From: Symsagittifera roscoffensis
Lineage: Eukaryota; Xenacoelomorpha; Acoela; Convolutidae
Direction of reading: 5' to 3'
Assembly (NCBI RefSeq): GCF_963678635.1
Contig: NC_087070.1
Coordinates: 50,629,989-50,693,988, forward strand
Length of the DNA stretch: 64,000 nucleotides
Each line of letters opens with the position of its first letter. Position 1 is the stretch's first letter. Below the pieces are notes generated by a model. It saw only the letters and a program-made list of their open reading frames with translations. It did not search any database and was not told where the DNA came from. Made by a program: the position numbers and the translations under genes. Positions 58,255 through 64,000 of this stretch are shown piece after piece.

Positions 58255-61200
58255 TGCTTATCGCAATGATAAAAAACAAAAGATGGGTTTTTAAGCTCTT
58301 TGAATTCCTAGAACAACTTATGATTGAAACTTTTTTGATAAAATTTAACCAATTTGAGAAATTGGAACAATAGCTAAAATCTTCAATCTGGAAAATCTGA
58401 AAATTAAAGTCCTATTTTTTGTGACCTTTGAACTTGAATTGCTCAATAGTGGAGTTTACCTTCCTTTAAAAAAAAAATAAATGAACTGAAGTTGAAAAGA
58501 AATCATAAGTCAAACCGCGAAAAAGTAATTTAAAGCATGAAAATTTTCAGATCTTTTCCTGAAAAAAAAAGAAACAGAAAATCATCAAGACCTAAAAAAA
58601 AGTCTTCACTATGTTCATTGACTCTCATTATCGCACGTTATCGAATGTTCTTTTAATACTGTTTAAAACGACATAGCCCTCCTTAAAACTTCTCAATTCC
58701 AAAAACCTTTAATAAATGATAAACTTTAATGATGATAAACTTTTAATTTTTAAATGACCTGGACCCAACTTTTTCATTCTAATGAACTCTAACTAAATCA
58801 ACCGTCTGTTGCACCGTTTTCTCAGCTGTTTTTAATCTGAACAGGAAGTGTATGTGAGTACAAAAAATTGAGCGGAAACAAGACTTAACACCACTGCAAA
58901 ACATACGACCTACATTAATCGAATATTAACAAACCAAATCAGGAATATTTTTTTTAAAGCAGAGAAATCTTTTTAAAAAACCCTTTTTGAAGCGAGAAAT
59001 TAAAGGCTGATTTCGCGCCATCTTCAGTTTTTTAATAAGCTTTCTTCCATTTCCCAAACTAACTTAAAAGTGAACTGAAAAACAAAACAAAGGTCATATT
59101 ACCAAAAATTGAAATCAGCGAGAACAAATTCTAAGACTCCAGGTAAAAACAAAAAAGGAGACAAGCATACTGAGTGAAATCCACTTCATTCACTTGAGAA
59201 CTACTAAATAGTTATTTTCCGACCATTGAAAATGAAGACGAACTTTGTGATCGGGTGTGTTTTTTCACACTAACTCAGGTACAAAAACTAATGATCGGAA
59301 TGGGTCGAGTGATATATCATTTTAAAGCCCTTTCAGTTTTGATTCGGACATTAAAAAGTTTGCAAAAAAAAATGTCCGTCTCGAAAAAAAAACGGTTTGA
59401 AATTTTTGAGATTTAGTCTAATTTCGAGCAAATAAATCAAACGAGCAGGCTCACAATAGTTGGTTTCCTAATCTAAGCCGAGAAAACGTAAGTTTACTTG
59501 AGTGAAAATTGTTTTTGGAAGTTTTTAGCTCTTGGGAATCAAAAATTCAAAAAATTTCTGCAACAAAAATTGAATTTTTTTTTTAAATTTGTCATTTTTC
59601 TGCAAAAACAAATGTCGAATTTGCTCCTTTTTTACAATTACTGTCGAATATGCCTATATTTTAGTTTTAGTTAAGCCCTTTTCATTTAATCACGCTGAAA
59701 AAAAAAACACTTGAAGACCGTTTTTTTGTATTTTTTAAGATTTTGGTCGGAACCTGGTGCTGCTTGCACAGTAACCGGCTTTACAAAAATTGAATTACAA
59801 GCTAGCAGACAAGAAATGGAAGGAGAGCCACTTAATTGAAAGAAAAGGGAAACTCTTTAAAAAAAACACAACAAAAACTTCAAAAATGATCTGGAATGAT
59901 GTTCTAGTTGCGGAAAACACCCCCAGAAACACATTCGACCGCGTTTAATCAAAATTCAAAAACAATTATCGAGCAAAAAAAATAGTTGTCATGAAAAACT
60001 TTGAAGTATAAATTCTAACGTCTTGTGCGATCCGATCCAGAGTAAAGCATAATAATTCTGGTTTCCTCGAACGACCCAAAATTAGGTTAGTAAGCCGATA
60101 AAACAAAAGCCGCAACCATTTAGGCCGAAAAAACATTTAAGCGAAAAATAAAATAAAAAGGAAACATACGAATTAAAGAGGAAACATACGACGATAATTA
60201 GAATTACAAACTGCAGTAATAAATGAAAACAAAAAAAGCAACTACAATGAAAGCTGCATATAAAAAAACTCAACTAAGCCGACAAAAAAGCAGAGAAATA
60301 TTAAACCGACTATTTTTTAGAAACAAAATATTTCACATTTGAAAAAAAAACAGGTCCTGGTCAGATTCGCGCCCATGAGCTTCGCCGTCCCAGGGAACGC
60401 AGGAAGTCAAGTGTTCGGGGACGCTTAGAAATTTGAATTCATTATGAGCCAAGATACCACATGATTCTATTAAACAAATTGTTAACTCGGAAAAAAAGTC
60501 TTTATTGCGTATTGATGATAAAAAAGGGTTTGTTTATTTTTCAACTCCCCATACTACAGAAATGACATACCATTGAAAAAATTCACTTCGCGAATACTAG
60601 CTCCAAAAAAGCAAACGAAAGAGAAGGCAATACAGAAAGCAAAGTCAAAAACAAGCTTTTAAAAACAACAAAATAACACCAGTACCGACATCAGACTGCA
60701 ACCTGGAGATGACAAGTCTACCGTCCTTCAATCTAGCAATGTGCACTATAAATAGGTCAACACAAGCCACCAGTAAAGTTTATCGAATACATGATATTAA
60801 ATTGCCAATTCATTGCAGTAAAACTAACCCAATTTGACAAAACAAAAAATGATCGAGAAAGCTCAGAAACAACTGATTTTTTTTTAAAAAAAAACACCAA
60901 ATTCGTAAATTATAGGAACATATTATCACCTGAAAACTTAGAAAAAAAGAATCTCTAATCATTGACACTAATTTTGATAAAACTATTCCAATCTGAGAAA
61001 ACTGGATCCATCAAGAAATTTTTCCATTCCACTGGGAAAGCTTTTACCTTGAAAACTGACTACAAATTTAAATCAATCATGTTTTTACCCCATTTGCATT
61101 TCCATTACATGTAGCGTAGTTTGTACACCTTTTTGCAAATGAATTTGAATTGAAATCAGAGTCAAACCGAATTTAAATCATGGTAAAAAAAAAAACAAAT

Positions 61201-62090
61201 TTCAAACCGCATAAGCAACTTTCATGACTTTTTCCTTCACTTGCTCATCTGGTGAAAAAAACTATCTCCCTTTTGCTTAAGCCGAAAACCAAAAAAAAAG
61301 AAGTTTCAGAAAAAAATATAGTCAGAAGGAAGCTCTTTGGTCTGAATTGTAGCTTTTTTTGACCCGATTTGAAAACTGGATCAATTGTTAAACTGTTTCA
61401 GCTGAAAACTTGAAACATAGCCAACAGACAGTTGGAAAAGAGTCAATGAAGGCAAGACCACAGAAAAATACTGACTTGTTTTTTCGAACTTTAAAGAAAC
61501 AATTAGATGCCCTTGAAGCTCTTTGAATTTCTAAAACAATTTATGAATGTTACTTTTTAAAAATTAACCCAATTTGAGAAAACTGGATCAGTATAAAATT
61601 TAGTTCGCTGGAAAATCTGAACACTGAATTCCACTTTCGAAACTATAAGCCGATCCCTTTTTGTGACCTTTGCACTTTCACTTTTCGATAGTGGAGTTTG
61701 CCTTCCTTTTAGCAAAGGAAATGATCTGAATTTCAAGAGAAATCAAAAGTCAAACCGCAAAAAGGTAAATATGAGCCTGGACAAAATTTAGGACTTTTCC
61801 TGAAAAAATCGACTACGTTCATTGACTCTTAAAAACCAATTCTCGTTTTCGAAACTCGAAGTCGCTCACATTTTTTGTGCTATTTAACTTGCGTAATTTG
61901 GAGTGATCAAATTCTAACATCAAAAAAATTACAAAAAAAACAACACAACCTAAAAAAGTGTCTTCACTACATTCAGTAACTCTTAGAAAGCACACGGCCT
62001 AGAAATGCCTGGATGTTTACACGAGAAAAAAAATTAATTTGTATTATACATAACTTTACATTATCCTATTTCACGGAACTTGCAGACACG
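58255..62090. repeat. Family-A and family-E copies, no exon recognised
   Basis: Family A at 58255-58630, parts of 60790-61090, and 61405-61850; family E inverted at 59215-59790. The GC-richer patch 60358-60430 may be a degraded tRNA-like head. No segment resembles the N-terminal half of CC2D2A. Confidence 0.65.
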
Positions 62091-62091
62091 C

Positions 62092-62097
62092 TTTATT
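62092..62097 (-). terminator. Poly(A) signal of the small acidic gene
   Basis: AATAAA on the minus strand, 83 bp past the TAA at 62180-62182. Confidence 0.65.
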
Positions 62098-62179
62098 CTA
62101 CTGAATTAAAGTGTAAACTAAACACATGAACTATTTATGATTTATCAACATTTTCAAATAAAGAACATCAAAAAGTCAA

Positions 62180-62310
62180 TTAGAGAGAAATGGGCGATTC
62201 GGATTTTGGTTCTGTTTGTGATTTTCCATTTTTTATTTCAGTATTCGTACTGTCACTATCGTCCAATTCTTCCTCTTCAAAGTCTTCGTCAGACAAATCT
62301 CCAATTGTAA
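62180..62310 (-). CDS. Small acidic protein gene, exon 2
   Basis: 131 bp after an acceptor 'catgcgaag', ending in TAA at 62180-62182. It encodes TIGDLSDEDFEEEELDDSDS, then a Lys/Ser/Glu tail. Strongly acidic, likely disordered, with possible casein-kinase-2 type sites. Not recognised. Confidence 0.6.
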
Positions 62311-62568
62311 CTTCGCATGCATTGAAGTGATGAGCAAACAAAAAAACTTTAGTGGCAATTACTTATTTAGAAAATGAATTTGTTCGGAGAGTCACACTGT
62401 TAGAAACTTGGAGGGCGGAGACACAGACTTAATTCGCTAAAATTATATTAGTAAATTTCAAACAAACATTGTTTTTTTTTTCAGAAGAAAATGATAGCTC
62501 TAACATTTAGAGACAACTCAGTTTAATTGGAACAAAATGTTACAAAACTTAACGAGACTGCTCATCAC

Positions 62569-62773
62569 CTGAAAAATCATCTTCATTTTCCCCTTCAACT
62601 GATTGCACAATATTCAACTGGGTTATTGGGTGGCGTATATAGGGGGTTGATTCAATTACAAAAACATCGTCTTCCAAATTGGAGGACGAGGAGCTGGATG
62701 AAATAGCAGTGGATGTGAAGTTGTGGTCTGTAACGAATGCCGAATGAGTGGTGAGTGCATCCCATTTGATCAT
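62569..62773 (-). CDS. Small acidic protein gene, exon 1
   Basis: From ATG at 62773 (MIKWDALTTHSAFVTDHNF) through a serine run and FVIESTPYIRHPITQLNI to an acidic end, GENEDDFS. The GTGATG donor joins it in frame to exon 2, giving 111 residues. The frame is open a little upstream of the ATG, so an earlier exon is possible. The family is unknown; no signal peptide or membrane segment is seen. Confidence 0.6.
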
Positions 62774-63239
62774 GATCCACGTGGAGAGACTAACACGACA
62801 TCACACACAGATATACAAAAGACAACTAACGCAAACTATTGTTCAAACCATTTTAGTCCTGAAAAGCTACTTTGAAGCTCTGTTTGATCAAGTATTTGCT
62901 TGTGCTACTTGAATCGTGCCTATGTAATCTTTTAATATCGATATGTCAACTATCGTTATCTCGTTCAATCATTTATACGCTAGAATTGGTTGCAGAAAAA
63001 TTGGATTAAAATTCATTTGATAATTTTCCTGGCATTAATTTTTCACTCGAATGAATTCAGTTTCGGCCAAAATTTGAAATTTTTTCTATAGTTCTCCATA
63101 ACAAAAAAAAACATCTGATTGGCTATTTTTTTTCTGTGGAAAAGCAATATAAATAAATTCGTTTCTTTGCCATTAAACCCCCCTATAAAACTCAGGGAGG
63201 CGTTTTACTGGGTAGACTAAGTTATATATCAATGCTAAG

Positions 63240-63245
63240 TTTATT
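63240..63245 (-). terminator. Poly(A) signal of the membrane-protein exon
   Basis: AATAAA on the minus strand, 50 bp past the TGA at 63295-63297. Confidence 0.6.
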
Positions 63246-63294
63246 GTGGGGAGGGGGGTTGAATGAAAGACCCGAAATATATCTGCATGTAATG

Positions 63295-63537
63295 TCATAT
63301 GTCATGCCTGTCGTCCTCGTCTCCTCCGACCACGAGTAATCTCTCGTCCAATCTGCCTTCCAGTCTCTCCTCGTTCCTTCTCAGATACCACTGGTCCAGG
63401 ACGAGAGAGGCCAAACTGGCCGAGGAGAAGCCGATCGCCGCTAGGCAAATGGCAAGATCCACCACCATCTTTAAATCAGTTGTTGTAGCTGATATGTTGG
63501 AGTTGTTGTTAACAGAGTCCAGACCACTCGCGCAATA
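63295..63537 (-). CDS. Terminal exon of a probable membrane protein
   Basis: Minus-strand open frame of 80 codons plus TGA at 63295-63297, after a possible acceptor 'cttgccgtag'. It reads: a polar stretch with two N-glycosylation sequons (NNS, NIS), a hydrophobic segment DLAICLAAIGFSSASLASLV, then a charged tail with WYLRRNEERLEGR and an acidic end. That layout fits the last membrane span of a multi-pass protein with a cytoplasmic C-terminus. The GC content resembles the CC2D2A-like exons. If translation began at the internal ATG (63468) it would be a 57-residue protein. The family is unknown. Confidence 0.5.
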   Translation of the reverse strand, partial: YCASGLDSVNNNSNISATTTDLKMVVDLAICLAAIGFSSASLASLVLDQWYLRRNEERLEGRLDERLLVVGGDEDDRHDI

Positions 63538-63584
63538 CTACGGCAAGGCGACAACTCGATCCAAGCGGCAATAGCGATCACTTG

Positions 63585-63850
63585 GAATCAGAGTCAATAG
63601 AGAGTTGGAAAAGTTCTAATGAACTACAGGAAATGGGAAAAAATATTGATTTTTCTGAATATTGTTCAAGATCTTTAATGCCCTCTTACCTATTTTAAAA
63701 ATTTTAATTTCTGTAGATGAGTTTCTACGAAAAAGCATCAGCTTGGAGCGTTATAAACAACATGAACCTTCTTCTAAGAGATAATTATTAAATAAAACTA
63801 CCCCAATTTGAGAAAACTGGATCAAAACCGCAAAAATTGACCGCAAAAAT
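63585..63850 (+). repeat. Family-A repeat copy
   Basis: Opens 'agtcaatagagagttggaaa' and includes 'cccaatttgagaaaactgga'. Diverged and partial. Confidence 0.7.
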
Positions 63851-64000
63851 TGAAATCCATTCTCTTAGAGCCATTCGCATTCTTCGAGCTATTTGCACTT
63901 TTATTGAAAACTTGATCGCAAATTGCACATCATCCACTCGACTAATGACAACTGGGAAGGGGGAAATTTTGAAGCGATAACCTAAAACTCCATCAATTTT

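Overview
The window reads as AT-rich nuclear DNA of a ciliated invertebrate animal; the species cannot be named from it. The main evidence is one large intron-rich gene on the minus strand. Its exons rebuild, in frame and with good splice sites, the C-terminal half of CC2D2A, the C2-domain protein of the ciliary transition zone. I place 19 coding exons from about 55719 down to the stop codon at 3930-3932, three of them microexons of 19, 30 and 42 bp. The exons are GC-richer islands in long introns full of repeats. The N-terminal half is not recognisable above 55.8 kb. There, on the same strand, lie what looks like a complete small two-exon acidic gene (62180-62773, poly(A) signal 62092-62097) and the terminal exon of a probable membrane protein (63295-63537, poly(A) signal 63240-63245).

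The introns hold the mobile DNA. Intron 8097-17937 carries a Ty3/gypsy LTR retrotransposon (9880-15946) on the plus strand, with LTRs, a target-site duplication, a primer-binding site and gag-protease-RT-RNase H-integrase. Its frame is broken by stops and indels. The gag-pro overlap keeps a textbook -1 slippery heptamer. The 3' LTR lacks 123 bp present in the 5' LTR; everything else the LTRs share is identical.

Intron 21453-31754 carries a decayed Mutator-like transposase with a FLYWCH zinc finger (22752-24169, plus). Facing it is an apparently intact four-exon gene (24919-26338, minus) for a fusion of an SGNH-fold esterase/lipase and an AlkB-type 2-oxoglutarate/Fe(II) dioxygenase. The block 22524-29170 is followed by a second copy that lost the interior, leaving both ends joined. 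This transposon-associated hydrolase/dioxygenase module is the best candidate here for an undescribed system.

Intron 31926-34790 holds two large adjacent palindromes with unrelated arms (centres near 32960 and 33551). Each has a 20-bp spacer, and the two spacers agree at 17 of 20 positions. Other repeats are an interspersed family of about 500 bp with some two dozen copies, nearly all in one orientation; tRNA-derived SINEs with a palindromic tail; a 146-bp satellite alternating between two variants (56903-58205); an AAAT-rich array with a ~300-bp superperiod (26920-28110); and a 2.9-kb tandem duplication whose second copy lost ~776 bp (38578-43600).
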